DNA of 64,000 bases from positions 92,627-156,626 of the forward strand of contig JAFOYH010000103.1 in assembly GCA_017391465.1 (NCBI GenBank), in the 5' to 3' direction. This stretch comes from Lachnospiraceae bacterium (GTDB taxonomy: Bacteria > Bacillota_A > Clostridia > Lachnospirales > Lachnospiraceae). Under the pieces are notes generated by a model, which was not told where the DNA came from, searched no databases, and saw nothing but the letters and a program-made list of their open reading frames with translations. Shown here in pieces: positions 49,033 through 58,060 of the stretch (positions are counted from its first letter, which is position 1; each line of letters opens with the position of its first letter). The translations under genes were made by a program, and so were the position numbers.

Positions 49033-50895
49033 ATGACAAAAAAGCAGAAGAAAATGTTGATTCGAATTCTAATATCTGCCAGTATGTTCGTACTTTTATT
49101 TGCTGCTGAACATTTGGGTAGATTGAATTTGGAGTCTTATATTTTAGTTCTTATCTTTTTAGTTCCATACCTGATTGTTGGCTGGGATATTGTTTATCGT
49201 GCTTTGCGAAATATTCGTAATGGTCAGGTGTTTGATGAGAATTTTCTCATGTGTATTGCCACCTTTGGAGCATTTGCTGTTCAGGAATTTGAAGAAGCCG
49301 TTGCTGTTATGTTGTTTTATCAGGTTGGAGAATTGTTCCAGGATTATGCAGTTCATCGTTCGCGTCAGTCGATTACTGAACTTATGAACATTTGTCCGGA
49401 ATATGCGAATATGGAAGTGGATGGTGCGCTTAAAGAAGTGGATCCGGATGATGTGAAGATTGGAGATGTTATTGTCATTAAGCCAGGCGAGAGAATCCCA
49501 TTGGATGGTACTGTCCTTGAGGGACACTCCTATGTGGATACATCCGCATTAACAGGCGAATCTGTTCCTAGACATGTTGATGAAGGTTCAGAAATCATTA
49601 GTGGCTGTGTCAACGGAAGTGGAGTACTTCGTGTACGTGTGACAAAAGAATTTGAGGATTCAACAGTATCCAAGATTCTCGAACTGGTTGAGAATGCAAG
49701 CAGTAGAAAAGCAAAGGTTGAAAATTTTATTACGAAGTTCGCAAGATACTATACACCGATCGTTGTTATAGCGGCTGCATTATTAGCTTTTGTTCCTCCA
49801 ATTGTTCTTGGCGGCGGCTGGGCTGACTGGGGACTTCGTGCATGTAGTTTTCTTGTTATATCCTGCCCGTGTGCTTTAGTTATTTCTGTTCCATTAGGAT
49901 TTTTCGGTGGCATAGGTGCTGCATCTAAAGTGGGAGTTCTTGTTAAAGGAAGCAATTATCTGGAAGCTCTGGCTCAGATGGATACAATTGTCTTTGATAA
50001 GACAGGTACATTGACAAAAGGCGAATTTGATGTGACACAGATCCTGTCAGCAAGTATGTCAGAAAATGATTTGCTCGATATGGCTGCATTGTCCGAATCC
50101 TATTCGGAACATCCGATAGGAATAGCGATTAAAAAGGCTTATGGAAAACAGCTGCAATTAGATAGGATTGGAATTGTTGAAGAAATTCCTGGATATGGTG
50201 TAAAAACCATTATTGATAAAACAGAGGTTCTCGCGGGAAATGCTAAGCTCATGGAACGTTTTTCAATTTCTTTTGAACCAGTGTCCGAAGTTGGAACAGA
50301 GGTTTATCTGGCTGTTAATGGTCAGTATGCAGGTGCTATTTTAATTTCCGATACAATTAAAACGCAATCGAAAGAAGCAATTATGTCGCTTAAAGCCAGT
50401 GGTGTTAAACATACGGTCATGCTAACCGGAGATAAACAGCAGGTTGGCGAAGCCGTTGCCAAAGAACTTGGAATTGATCAGGTTTATACAGAACTTCTGC
50501 CTGCAGATAAAGTAATGAAAGTGGAAGAACTTCTTGCATTACAAAAGGGAAAGTCGAAGCTTGCTTTTGTTGGTGATGGAATTAATGATGCTCCGGTTTT
50601 ATCTCGGGCCGATATTGGAATAGCTATGGGAAGCATGGGATCTGACGCGGCTATTGAAGCAGCAGATATTGTACTGATGGATGATAATCCAATGAAAATT
50701 GCAGCGGTAATTCGAATTGCAAAAAACACTCTGCGAATTGTTACTCAGAATATTGTATTTGCCCTTGGCGTCAAGGGAGTGATATTGATTCTTGGTGCCA
50801 TTGGATATGCGAATATGTGGGCAGCTGTTTTTGCAGATGTGGGTGTGGCTGTAATTGCCATCTTAAATTCCATGCGTGTAATGAAAATGAAATAA
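49033..50895 (+). CDS. cadA: Heavy-metal P-type ATPase (CadA/ZntA-like, P1B)
   Basis: Metal-exporting P1B ATPase of 620 aa with no N-terminal metal domain of its own. The actuator has DTSALTGESVPRHVDEGSEIISGCVNGSG. The transmembrane metal site is SCPCALVIS. The phosphorylation site is FDKTGTLTKGEF, the nucleotide domain has SEHPIG (P1B hallmark HP) and GYGVK, and the hinge is VGDGINDAPVLSRADIGIAMG. The end, FADVGVAVIAILNSMRVMKMK, contains the Asp seen in the zinc, cadmium and lead subgroup. Together with the ArsR-type operator this favours Zn/Cd/Pb export over copper; the ion is inferred. Confidence 0.9.
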   Translation: MTKKQKKMLIRILISASMFVLLFAAEHLGRLNLESYILVLIFLVPYLIVGWDIVYRALRNIRNGQVFDENFLMCIATFGAFAVQEFEEAVAVMLFYQVGELFQDYAVHRSRQSITELMNICPEYANMEVDGALKEVDPDDVKIGDVIVIKPGERIPLDGTVLEGHSYVDTSALTGESVPRHVDEGSEIISGCVNGSGVLRVRVTKEFEDSTVSKILELVENASSRKAKVENFITKFARYYTPIVVIAAALLAFVPPIVLGGGWADWGLRACSFLVISCPCALVISVPLGFFGGIGAASKVGVLVKGSNYLEALAQMDTIVFDKTGTLTKGEFDVTQILSASMSENDLLDMAALSESYSEHPIGIAIKKAYGKQLQLDRIGIVEEIPGYGVKTIIDKTEVLAGNAKLMERFSISFEPVSEVGTEVYLAVNGQYAGAILISDTIKTQSKEAIMSLKASGVKHTVMLTGDKQQVGEAVAKELGIDQVYTELLPADKVMKVEELLALQKGKSKLAFVGDGINDAPVLSRADIGIAMGSMGSDAAIEAADIVLMDDNPMKIAAVIRIAKNTLRIVTQNIVFALGVKGVILILGAIGYANMWAAVFADVGVAVIAILNSMRVMKMK

Positions 50896-50908
50896 ATGGA
50901 AGAAACGA

Positions 50909-50940
50909 AAAGACCTTGTATTTTTACAGGGTCTTTGTTA
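50909..50940 (+). terminator. Terminator after the P-type ATPase gene
   Basis: AAAGACCTTGTA (50909-50920) pairs with TACAGGGTCTTT (50925-50936) with one G-U pair, then GTTATT. The T run is weak. Confidence 0.75.
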
Positions 50941-50963
50941 TTCTATAATAAGTTTCGTATAAT
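50935..50963 (+). promoter_or_regulatory. sigma-A promoter of gpmI
   Basis: TTGTTA (50935-50940), 17-nt spacer, TATAAT (50958-50963). It overlaps the end of the preceding terminator. Confidence 0.7.
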
Positions 50964-51021
50964 CATTGGAAGTACAAACATTTTATAGATAGAAAATTAA
51001 AGAAAGAAAAAGGTGATTGGA

Positions 51022-52560
51022 ATGAGCAAAAAACCAACCGTATTAATGATTTTAGATGGCTATGGCTTAAATGAAAATGAAAAAGGAAATGCAGCTGTTC
51101 AGGCAAAAAGTCCGGTACTTGATAGTCTTAAAAAAGATTATCCATTTGTTAAAGGTTATGCCAGCGGTATGGCGGTAGGTCTTCCTGAAGGTCAGATGGG
51201 TAACTCTGAAGTTGGTCATTTGAACATGGGCGCAGGCCGTATTGTTTATCAGGAATTAACACGTATTACAAAAGAAATTCAGGATGGCGATTTCTTTGAA
51301 AATGAAGCTTTACTTGCAGCTGTTAATAATTGTAAAGAAAACAATTCTGCACTTCATATGTACGGTCTTGTTTCTGATGGCGGTGTTCACAGCCACAATA
51401 CACATATTTACGGTATTTTAGAATTGGCAAAACGCCATGGTCTTGAAAAAGTTTATGTTCATTGCTTCCTTGACGGACGTGATACACCACCGGCATCAGG
51501 AAAAGATTATGTTGCAGAACTTGTTAAAAAAACAAAAGAAATTGGTGTGGGCGAAGTAGCATCTGTTTCCGGCCGTTACTACGCGATGGACCGTGATAAT
51601 CGTTGGGATCGTGTAGAAAAAGCATATGCAGCAATTCGTTTCGGAAAAGGTGAAACAGCATTGGATCCTGTACAGGCTATTGCGGATTCTTATGCCAATG
51701 ATGTGACTGATGAATTTATGGTTCCAACAGTTATTGTTAAAGACGGTGTACCTGTTGGTACAGTCAATGATCAGGATTCTGTTATTTTCTTTAACTTCCG
51801 TCCGGACCGTGCAAGAGAATTGACGCGTGCATTCTGTATGGATGAATTTGCAGGGTTTGATCGCGGAGAACGTCCGCAGGTTCTCTATGTATGCTTTACA
51901 GAGTACGATGTAACCATTCCGAATAAAATCGTTGCTTTCCATAAAGTATCAATTACAGAAACATTTGGCGAATTTCTTGCAAAACATGGAAAAACTCAGG
52001 CGCGTATTGCAGAAACTGAAAAATATGCCCATGTTACATTCTTCTTTAATGGCGGTGTGGAAGAGCCAAATGAAGGTGAAGACAGAATTCTTGTGAATTC
52101 TCCAAAAGTTGCAACTTATGATCTTCAGCCTGAGATGAGTGCGTTTGAGGTATGTGATCGTCTTGTTGAAGCGATTCATTCCGATAAATATGACGTGATC
52201 ATTATTAACTTTGCTAATCCGGATATGGTTGGTCATACGGGTGTAGAAGCAGCTGCAATCAAGGCTGTTGAAGCAGTTGATACGTGTGTAGGTCGTGCGG
52301 TTGAAGCTATCAAAGAAGAAGACGGTGTGTTGTTTATTTGTGCCGATCACGGTAACTGCGAACAGCTTATTGATGAAGAAACCGGTGAACCATTTACGGC
52401 ACATACGATCAATCCGGTACCATTCATCCTTGTTAATGCAGATCCATCTTATAAATTGCGTGAAGGCGGATGTCTTGCAGACATCGTTCCAACACTGATT
52501 GAATTAATGGGAATGGAACAGCCTGTAGAAATGACTGGAAAATCTTTATTAATTAAATAA
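51022..52560 (+). CDS. gpmI: 2,3-bisphosphoglycerate-independent phosphoglycerate mutase
   Basis: Manganese-dependent mutase converting 3- to 2-phosphoglycerate. ATG 51022 (MSKKPTVLMILDGYGLNENEKGNA, 512 aa) follows AAAGGTG. The phosphatase-domain metal site is MILDGYG, the catalytic Ser is in GNSEVGHLNMGAGRIVYQ, and the transferase domain has VHCFLDGRDTPP, SGRYYAMDRDNRWDR and FNFRPDRARELTRAF. The last metal ligands are in NFANPDMVGHTG and CADHGNCEQ. It has its own promoter, outside the gap-pgk-tpiA block. Confidence 0.97.
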   Translation: MSKKPTVLMILDGYGLNENEKGNAAVQAKSPVLDSLKKDYPFVKGYASGMAVGLPEGQMGNSEVGHLNMGAGRIVYQELTRITKEIQDGDFFENEALLAAVNNCKENNSALHMYGLVSDGGVHSHNTHIYGILELAKRHGLEKVYVHCFLDGRDTPPASGKDYVAELVKKTKEIGVGEVASVSGRYYAMDRDNRWDRVEKAYAAIRFGKGETALDPVQAIADSYANDVTDEFMVPTVIVKDGVPVGTVNDQDSVIFFNFRPDRARELTRAFCMDEFAGFDRGERPQVLYVCFTEYDVTIPNKIVAFHKVSITETFGEFLAKHGKTQARIAETEKYAHVTFFFNGGVEEPNEGEDRILVNSPKVATYDLQPEMSAFEVCDRLVEAIHSDKYDVIIINFANPDMVGHTGVEAAAIKAVEAVDTCVGRAVEAIKEEDGVLFICADHGNCEQLIDEETGEPFTAHTINPVPFILVNADPSYKLREGGCLADIVPTLIELMGMEQPVEMTGKSLLIK

Positions 52561-52639
52561 ATCTCGTAAATTAGCCTATTTACTATTGAAAAAAACTATG
52601 ATAGACTATTATGAGTGATTTAGGAGGTGTGTTTGGTAT

Positions 52640-52870
52640 ATGAAAACAGTGATTATGATCGCATTCATTTTAATTTGTATTGCGTTAATTATATTAGTAA
52701 TGATGCAGGAAGGTAAGTCCGATGGACTTTCCGGTGCTATGAGTGGTATGGGTAATAGCTACTGGGATAAAAACAAGGGCCGTTCTATGGAAGGTAATCT
52801 GGTCAAATGGACAGCAGCATTCGTTGTTGTATTCCTGGTATTAACCGTAGTATTGAATATGGCTTGGTAA
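52640..52870 (+). CDS. secG: Preprotein translocase subunit SecG
   Basis: Small membrane subunit of the SecYEG channel. The 76-aa protein has two spans (about residues 3-21 and 55-75) with the loop MMQEGKSDGLSGAMSGMGNSYWDKNKGRSMEGNL between them, which carries the family SGxxGG-like pattern. AGGAGG lies about 12 nt before the ATG. The secG-rnr-smpB-ssrA order is classic in Firmicutes. Confidence 0.93.
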   Translation: MKTVIMIAFILICIALIILVMMQEGKSDGLSGAMSGMGNSYWDKNKGRSMEGNLVKWTAAFVVVFLVLTVVLNMAW

Positions 52871-52883
52871 TTATACGATTTTA

Positions 52884-52920
52884 GATAACACTCTTTTACT
52901 AAAAAGGGTGTTATTTTTTT
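52884..52920 (+). terminator. Hairpin between secG and rnr
   Basis: ATAACACTCTTTT (52884-52896) pairs with AAAAGGGTGTTAT (52901-52913) with one G-U, followed by T residues. rnr has no clear promoter of its own, so read-through is likely. Confidence 0.8.
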
Positions 52921-52957
52921 AATAACAGTAAATAATAAATTTGAGGAGGTGCGTCAA

Positions 52958-55093
52958 ATGCATACAGAAATATACGAAGCAAGAAAGCAGATTGTATTAG
53001 ATTTTATGAATGACCGACACTATCGTCCGATGAAGCTGAAAGAGATGTGCAGCATTCTTGGCGTACCACGTCGTGAACGTGAAGAATTAAAGCTGGTTTT
53101 AGATCAACTGATCTCGGAACATGAAATTGACCTTGATACAAAAGGACGCTATAAGATTGCAGATCCGGAATTATTGTCGGGTACCTTTATTGGCAATACC
53201 AAAGGTTTTGGTTTTGTTCAGGTTGAAGGTATGGAGAATGATTTTTATATCTCCGAGGAAAATGCACTGGATGCCTTGCATGGAGATAAAGTTTCGATCA
53301 AGAAGTTGTCCGATGCACAGGGTTCGCGCCGCAGTGAAGCCATGATTGTAAAAGTGCTTGAACGTGCCAATGAACTGGTTGTCGGTGTTTTTGAAAAAAG
53401 TAAAAATTTTGGATTTGTCGTTCCGGATAATCTTAAAATTGCAAAAGATATTTTTATTGATAAGAATCACACCATGGGTGCAGTGAATGGACATAAAGTG
53501 GTAGTTCGTGTAAAAGACTATGGCAATCATCGAAAGAATCCAGAGGGAGAAGTCATCGAGATTCTTGGTCATGTCAATGATCCAGGGGTGGATATTTTAT
53601 CTATTGTTCGTGCGTATCATTTGCCGGAACAGTTTCCGGAAGAGGTGATGGAGCAGGTGGCGCATATTCCGGAAGATGTATTACCGGAGGAATATACGGG
53701 ACGTAAAGATATCCGAAACTGGAAGACAGTGACTATTGATGGAGAAGAAGCAAAGGACCTTGATGATGCGATTACCATTGAAAAACTGGCAGAAGATCGT
53801 TATTTGCTTGGTGTCCACATTGCGGATGTGTCCCATTATGTGACAGAACGTTCACCTTTAGACAAAGAAGCTTTAAAACGTGGAACATCGGTTTACCTGA
53901 CGGATCGTGTCATTCCAATGCTTCCACACAAATTATCCAATGGAATCTGTTCATTAAATGCCGGTGTGGACCGTCTGGCATTAAGCTGCATTATGGAATT
54001 GGATGATAAGGGAAATGTCTTAAATCATGAGATTGCTGAAACTGTCATTAATGTGGATCGTCGAATGACTTATACTGCAGTGAAGCAGATTTTGGAAGAT
54101 AAAGATCCGGAAGTCATTGAGGCATACAAAGATTTTGTGCCTATGTTTGAAACGATGGCAGAAGCGGCAGCGAAATTACGTGAAAAACGTAAATCGCGTG
54201 GCGGCATTGATTTTGATTTTCCAGAGTCAAAGATTATTTTAGATAAACGTGGACGTGCTGTGGACGTTATGCCTTATGAACGCAATTCGGCAACAAAGAT
54301 TATCGAGGATTTTATGCTTGCGGCTAATGAAACCATTGCCGAAGATTTCTTCTGGCAGGAGGTTCCATTCCTTTATCGTACCCATGAAACACCAGATGCA
54401 GACCGAATTCATAAATTAACCGTTTTTCTTAAAAATTTTGGATATTATCTGAAATTCAAATCAGGAGAGGTCCATCCAAAAGAATTTCAGAAGCTTCTTG
54501 GTAAAATTGAAGGTACTCCGGAAGAAGCCATGATCAGTCGTCTTGTTCTTCGTTCCATGATGCGTGCGAAGTATACAACCGAAAACAGCGGCCATTTTGG
54601 TCTGGCAGTGAAATATTACAGTCATTTTACGTCACCGATCCGTCGTTATCCGGATCTTCAGATTCATCGTATTATTAAAGAAAACCTTCATGGTAAATTT
54701 GACGAAAGACGCCGTGAGCATTATCAGAAGATTCTTCCTGGTGTGGCAGCAGAAACAAGTACCAGTGAACGTCGTGCCGATGAAGCTGAGCGAGAAGTGG
54801 ATAAACTTAAAAAGGTAGAATATATGTCCCGTCACATCGGTGAATTCTATGAAGGTGTTATTTCCGGTATTACAAACTGGGGAATGTATGTGGAACTGCC
54901 AAACACATGTGAAGGTATGATTCGCCTTCAGGATATGGAAGATTACTATATCTTTGATGAGAATAAATACGAACTTATCGGTGAGTCAACAAAACAGACT
55001 TTCCGTCTTGGCCAGAAAATAAGAATCTACGTTGCAGATGCGGATAAAGTGATGCGAACCGTTGATTTCTTATTAGCGGATGATGTAGAATAA
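52958..55093 (+). CDS. rnr: Ribonuclease R
   Basis: Processive 3'-5' exoribonuclease that degrades structured RNA and acts with tmRNA. ATG 52958 ([17 protein letters not shown], 711 aa) follows GAGGAGG; an in-frame GTG at 52949 lies inside that site. An N-terminal winged helix precedes two cold-shock domains ([15 protein letters not shown] and [18 protein letters not shown]). The RNB catalytic domain has [17 protein letters not shown] with the metal aspartates, and [28 protein letters not shown]-terminal S1 domain ([26 protein letters not shown]) ends the protein. It has no long basic tail. Confidence 0.96.
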   Translation: MHTEIYEARKQIVLDFMNDRHYRPMKLKEMCSILGVPRREREELKLVLDQLISEHEIDLDTKGRYKIADPELLSGTFIGNTKGFGFVQVEGMENDFYISEENALDALHGDKVSIKKLSDAQGSRRSEAMIVKVLERANELVVGVFEKSKNFGFVVPDNLKIAKDIFIDKNHTMGAVNGHKVVVRVKDYGNHRKNPEGEVIEILGHVNDPGVDILSIVRAYHLPEQFPEEVMEQVAHIPEDVLPEEYTGRKDIRNWKTVTIDGEEAKDLDDAITIEKLAEDRYLLGVHIADVSHYVTERSPLDKEALKRGTSVYLTDRVIPMLPHKLSNGICSLNAGVDRLALSCIMELDDKGNVLNHEIAETVINVDRRMTYTAVKQILEDKDPEVIEAYKDFVPMFETMAEAAAKLREKRKSRGGIDFDFPESKIILDKRGRAVDVMPYERNSATKIIEDFMLAANETIAEDFFWQEVPFLYRTHETPDADRIHKLTVFLKNFGYYLKFKSGEVHPKEFQKLLGKIEGTPEEAMISRLVLRSMMRAKYTTENSGHFGLAVKYYSHFTSPIRRYPDLQIHRIIKENLHGKFDERRREHYQKILPGVAAETSTSERRADEAEREVDKLKKVEYMSRHIGEFYEGVISGITNWGMYVELPNTCEGMIRLQDMEDYYIFDENKYELIGESTKQTFRLGQKIRIYVADADKVMRTVDFLLADDVE

Positions 55094-55166
55094 TAAAAAA
55101 GATCGATGCGGATTCCGGATGAAAAGATTTTTTTCTTCGGAATGCCGTAGAAAAGAGGTTTTAGAA

Positions 55167-55634
55167 ATGGGAAAAGCCAGTATTAAATTGATTGCAAATA
55201 ATAAAAAAGCATATCATGATTATTTTATTGAAGATACCTATGAAGCAGGCATTGCTTTAGCTGGAACAGAAGTAAAATCCTTACGTATGGGTAAATGCAG
55301 TATTAAAGAATCTTTTATTCGCCCGGATGGCGAAGAAATGTTTATTTATCAGATGCACATTAGTCCATATGAAAAAGGAAATATTTTTAATAAAGATCCG
55401 CTTCGTGTGCGTAAGCTGTTACTTCATAAATATGAGATCCGTAAGATTATGGGACAGGTGGCTCAGAAAGGGTATACTCTTGTTCCGTTGAAGGTATACT
55501 TTAAAGACAGTCTTGTTAAAGTGGAGATTGGTCTTGCACGTGGTAAGAAACTCTATGATAAGCGTGATACCATTGCGAAAAACGACATGAAACGCGAAGC
55601 AGAGCGTGATTTCAAAATCCGTAATTTAGGATAA
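55167..55634 (+). CDS. smpB: SsrA-binding protein SmpB
   Basis: Binds tmRNA and brings it to stalled ribosomes. ATG 55167 ([29 protein letters not shown], 155 aa) follows AGAGG; the frame extends further upstream without a good site. The OB fold shows [19 protein letters not shown] and [10 protein letters not shown]. The C-terminal tail [29 protein letters not shown] is the part that reads the empty mRNA channel. Its partner ssrA begins 110 nt downstream. Confidence 0.97.
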   Translation: MGKASIKLIANNKKAYHDYFIEDTYEAGIALAGTEVKSLRMGKCSIKESFIRPDGEEMFIYQMHISPYEKGNIFNKDPLRVRKLLLHKYEIRKIMGQVAQKGYTLVPLKVYFKDSLVKVEIGLARGKKLYDKRDTIAKNDMKREAERDFKIRNLG

Positions 55635-55662
55635 TTTTATAGAGTTTTATACTTGCAGTATA

Positions 55663-55687
55663 AAACTATAAAACCCGTGTTGACATC
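55663..55687 (+). repeat. Stem-loop after smpB
   Basis: AGTTTTATAC at 55643-55652 pairs perfectly with GTATAAAACT at 55658-55667 over a TTGCA loop; coordinates given here mark its downstream flank and the start of the ssrA promoter. No T run follows, so it is a weak terminator at best. Confidence 0.35.
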
Positions 55688-55708
55688 TGAACGGATTTTG
55701 AGTATGAT
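55680..55708 (+). promoter_or_regulatory. sigma-A promoter of ssrA
   Basis: TTGACA (55680-55685), 17-nt spacer, TATGAT (55703-55708). The mature tmRNA start lies about 30 nt past the predicted transcription start. Confidence 0.82.
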
Positions 55709-55744
55709 ATAGAAACACTGTTAGTTTAAACCAAACAACTTTAT

Positions 55745-56090
55745 GGGGTTGTACTGGTTTCGACGGGGGTGTGGAAGTTTGGGAAGCCATCCGCAGACTC
55801 TGGGACTGCGTTATAACCTGGAACTTAAATATAAAAGCTAACAAAAATTACGCTTTAGCTGCCTAATTGCAGCTTGTCAGCCTCAGACCGCTCACTGTCT
55901 GAGAATCTGGCATCGAACTTGTGAGGCCCTCTGGGGGCAAAGCTTTGAGTCCTCAGAAGATTTATGAAGCTACTAACGTCTGAAGCCTGTCTTTCGGCGG
56001 CAGATGGAGGGAATGTTAAAAGATCGACTGTGATGGGAGATGCCTGGGCGGATGTGCCTTCGGACAGGGGTTCGATTCCCCTCAGCTCCA
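55745..56090 (+). ncRNA. ssrA: Transfer-messenger RNA (tmRNA, SsrA)
   Basis: One-piece tmRNA of 346 nt. The 5' acceptor GGGGTTG (55745-55751) pairs with CAGCTCC (56083-56089), discriminator A at 56090. The 5' tRNA-like part has the conserved GTACTGGTTTCGAC, and the 3' part the T arm GGGGTTCGATTCCCC. The tag frame is 55837-55866: GCT AAC AAA AAT TAC GCT TTA GCT GCC TAA, so the encoded tag is ANKNYALAA (nine codons). The CCA end is not encoded; CGC follows the discriminator. Frees stalled ribosomes with SmpB and marks products for proteolysis through the C-terminal ALAA. Confidence 0.97.
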
Positions 56091-56118
56091 CGCATTGAAC
56101 CTTGGGTTCAAGTGGATT

Positions 56119-56153
56119 AAGCTCTAAAACTGAGAAGTTTTAGAGCTTTTTTA
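56119..56153 (+). terminator. Terminator of ssrA
   Basis: AAGCTCTAAAACT (56119-56131) pairs perfectly with AGTTTTAGAGCTT (56136-56148) over a GAGA loop, then TTTT. Confidence 0.92.
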
Positions 56154-56272
56154 TAGGATATATTTTGTTAAAGTTGATTTCTATGATTGACAAAGATTGG
56201 GTTGTTTACTAGAATAATGCTGTTGATCCGACATAAGTGTCATTTGATAAAAGTAAAAATGGAGGGATACAT

Positions 56273-57580
56273 ATGAATAAGATCCGAACACTTTCTGAAA
56301 GTGAATTTTTGAAAGTGTTTTTTGGTTTCATTACAGCAGCATTTTTAATTGCATCTTTATTTATGCCTGATCGGGATCAGGTATTCAAAGGATTATGGCA
56401 GATTGTAAGTCAACCGGTGAAAATCTCTACCAATTGCTTTGCACTGGGGGGGTATGCGGCTACATTTTTGAATATGGGTCTGGTGGGGCTGATCTTTCTG
56501 ACTCTGTTTATTGTTTTGAAAAGTACGCCAAACAATGTGTCTACTTTGGGTTTTATTCTTACCGTAGGCTTTTCATCATGGGGAATCACTGTGCTCAATA
56601 TATGGCCAACTATTCTTGGAGTGGCAGTGTATTGTCTTTTAAAAAAGGAAAAACTTTCTGCCAATGTCAATGCTATGATGTTTTCTACCGGTATTGCTCC
56701 GCTGATTTCCGATTTGCTGGTGCGCCATCCTAACACGGAAGCGATCGGATTCAATATGAAAGGCTTGATTGTAACTTTGATTGTGGGAATCCTCATTGGC
56801 TTCGGTGTGTCTGCTGGATTAAGCCATGCTCCCCAGGTACATAAAGGTTTCAACTTATATTCAGCCGCTGTGCCGGTCTGTTTTATTGCCTTTTTTCTTA
56901 ATGCGATGCTCTATAAGACCATCGGTATTCCATTGCCTGCGGCTCCTGAGGCAGAGTCTTTAGCGGTGGCTGACTCTGTGATTGTGAATAGCTTTTGTAT
57001 TTTGGTTTTTGGTGTTTGCGTGGTCACAGCAGTGCTTCTCGGCTGTAAGCCGAAAGACTATCTGGCATTGATGATGTCTGAAAATCATGTAAGTAACATT
57101 TCCGGTACATTAGGCAAAGCAGTTTTTCTTATGAATGTGGGTATCTATGGTCTGTTTATTCTGGCTTACTATAATGTCATTGGAGCCTCATTCAACGGTG
57201 TTACTTTTGGTATCATATTCTGTATGCTGTGTACTTGCAATTCGGGTTCTCATCCTGGAAATGTCTGGCCGATTATGTTGGGCTATGTGGTTGGTTCCTA
57301 TGTTTTTGGAGAAATATCCCAGCTTGCCGGAGGAACCTATTCGATGGGAATCAATGCTCAGGTTATTGTCATCGGTTTGTGTTTTGCTAATGGTCTAAGT
57401 CCAATTGTGAGCAAGTATGGATGGTTCTGGGGAGCAGTGTCTGCTCTAATGCACTTTGTGCTGGTAACTTCCGTTCCGAATATGCACGGCGGATTTTGTT
57501 TGTACAACGGCGGATTTACAGCAGCAGTAATCTGTGTTCTTCTGGTACCTATTCTGGAAAAGTTTTTTAAAACGAAATGA
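56273..57580 (+). CDS. DUF1576-like polytopic membrane protein
   Basis: Membrane protein of 435 aa with about ten to twelve hydrophobic segments. ATG 56273 (MNKIRTLSESEFLKVFF) follows GGAGGGA; the in-frame start at 56237 has no site. Repeating patterns such as CFALGGYAATFLNMGLVGLIF, HKGFNLYSAAVPVCFIAFF, CNSGSHPGNVWPIMLGYVVG and MHGGFCLYNGGFTAAVICVLL look like DUF1576, a family of unknown function; I recognise it from memory of these motifs. The internal similarity between GGYAATFLNMG and GGFCLYNGGFTA suggests a duplicated fold. Its codon and base use is a little richer in G and C than its neighbours. It lies between ssrA and a riboswitch-controlled thiamine operon, but outside the riboswitch. 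Confidence 0.65.
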   Translation: MNKIRTLSESEFLKVFFGFITAAFLIASLFMPDRDQVFKGLWQIVSQPVKISTNCFALGGYAATFLNMGLVGLIFLTLFIVLKSTPNNVSTLGFILTVGFSSWGITVLNIWPTILGVAVYCLLKKEKLSANVNAMMFSTGIAPLISDLLVRHPNTEAIGFNMKGLIVTLIVGILIGFGVSAGLSHAPQVHKGFNLYSAAVPVCFIAFFLNAMLYKTIGIPLPAAPEAESLAVADSVIVNSFCILVFGVCVVTAVLLGCKPKDYLALMMSENHVSNISGTLGKAVFLMNVGIYGLFILAYYNVIGASFNGVTFGIIFCMLCTCNSGSHPGNVWPIMLGYVVGSYVFGEISQLAGGTYSMGINAQVIVIGLCFANGLSPIVSKYGWFWGAVSALMHFVLVTSVPNMHGGFCLYNGGFTAAVICVLLVPILEKFFKTK

Positions 57581-57645
57581 AAAGAAATAGGATTTATTTA
57601 AGAGTGCAGAAGACTTAAAGGAAACCAAATGAGAAAAATAAATTC

Positions 57646-57674
57646 TTGATTCTTTAAAAAAAGAAGTATATAAT
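57646..57674 (+). promoter_or_regulatory. sigma-A promoter of the thi operon
   Basis: TTGATT (57646-57651), 17-nt spacer, TATAAT (57669-57674), just before the TPP aptamer. Confidence 0.8.
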
Positions 57675-57689
57675 ATCTATAGAATAAAA

Positions 57690-57778
57690 ACAGGGGAGCT
57701 TGTGTTACAGGCTGAGAGGAAGGTATAACCTTCGACCGAGAACCTGATTTGGATAATGCCAACGTAGGGATGCCTAAT
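57690..57778 (+). ncRNA. TPP riboswitch (THI element) aptamer
   Basis: The conserved THI-box parts are in order: GGGGAGC, CTGAGAGG, an extra stem AAGGTATAACCTT, ACCGAGAACCTGAT, GGATAATGCCAACGTAGGGA. These form the pyrimidine- and pyrophosphate-sensing arms that bind thiamine pyrophosphate. It lies upstream of thiSFGHEDC, with a terminator after it. Confidence 0.96.
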
Positions 57779-57809
57779 ACAAGGATATTAGGAAGAACAA
57801 AGTTTATTA

Positions 57810-57842
57810 AGGAAGTTACCCAAGTGGGTAACTTCCTTTTTT
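57810..57842 (+). terminator. Riboswitch-controlled terminator
   Basis: AGGAAGTTACCC (57810-57821) pairs perfectly with GGGTAACTTCCT (57826-57837), then TTTTT. TPP binding is expected to favour termination. A smaller hairpin (CCTAATA, 57773-57779, with TATTAGG, 57786-57792) lies between aptamer and terminator. Confidence 0.9.
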
Positions 57843-57864
57843 AATTTGTTTTGGAGGTGAATTT

Positions 57865-58059
57865 ATGGTAAAAATCAACGGTGAAGAGGTGGATGCTGCT
57901 GGGAAAACAATTGCAGAATATCTTGCAACGACAAATTATGATCATAAAAGAATTGCTGTTGAATGCAATGGCGATATTGTACCAAAAGCCCTGTATGATG
58001 AAACGATACTGCAAGATGGCGACAGTATTGAGGTTGTCAGTTTCGTAGGAGGTGGCTGA
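57865..58059 (+). CDS. thiS: Sulfur carrier protein ThiS
   Basis: Ubiquitin-like protein of 64 aa whose C-terminal glycine is adenylated by ThiF and then thiocarboxylated. It shows MVKINGEEVDAAGKTIAEYLATTNYDHKRIAVECNGDIVPKA and ends VVSFVGGG, with one glycine beyond the usual GG. GGAGGTG precedes the ATG. First gene after the riboswitch; thiF starts 2 nt past its stop. Confidence 0.94.
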   Translation: MVKINGEEVDAAGKTIAEYLATTNYDHKRIAVECNGDIVPKALYDETILQDGDSIEVVSFVGGG

Positions 58060-58060
58060 T

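Noticed and set aside
55855..56091. Minus-strand open frame of 78 codons ending at the tmRNA 3' end
   Set aside because: It is the reverse complement of ssrA. Such frames are a frequent false annotation over tmRNA.
57581..57645. Possible terminator after the DUF1576-like gene
   Set aside because: No stable stem followed by a T run was found before the thi promoter.
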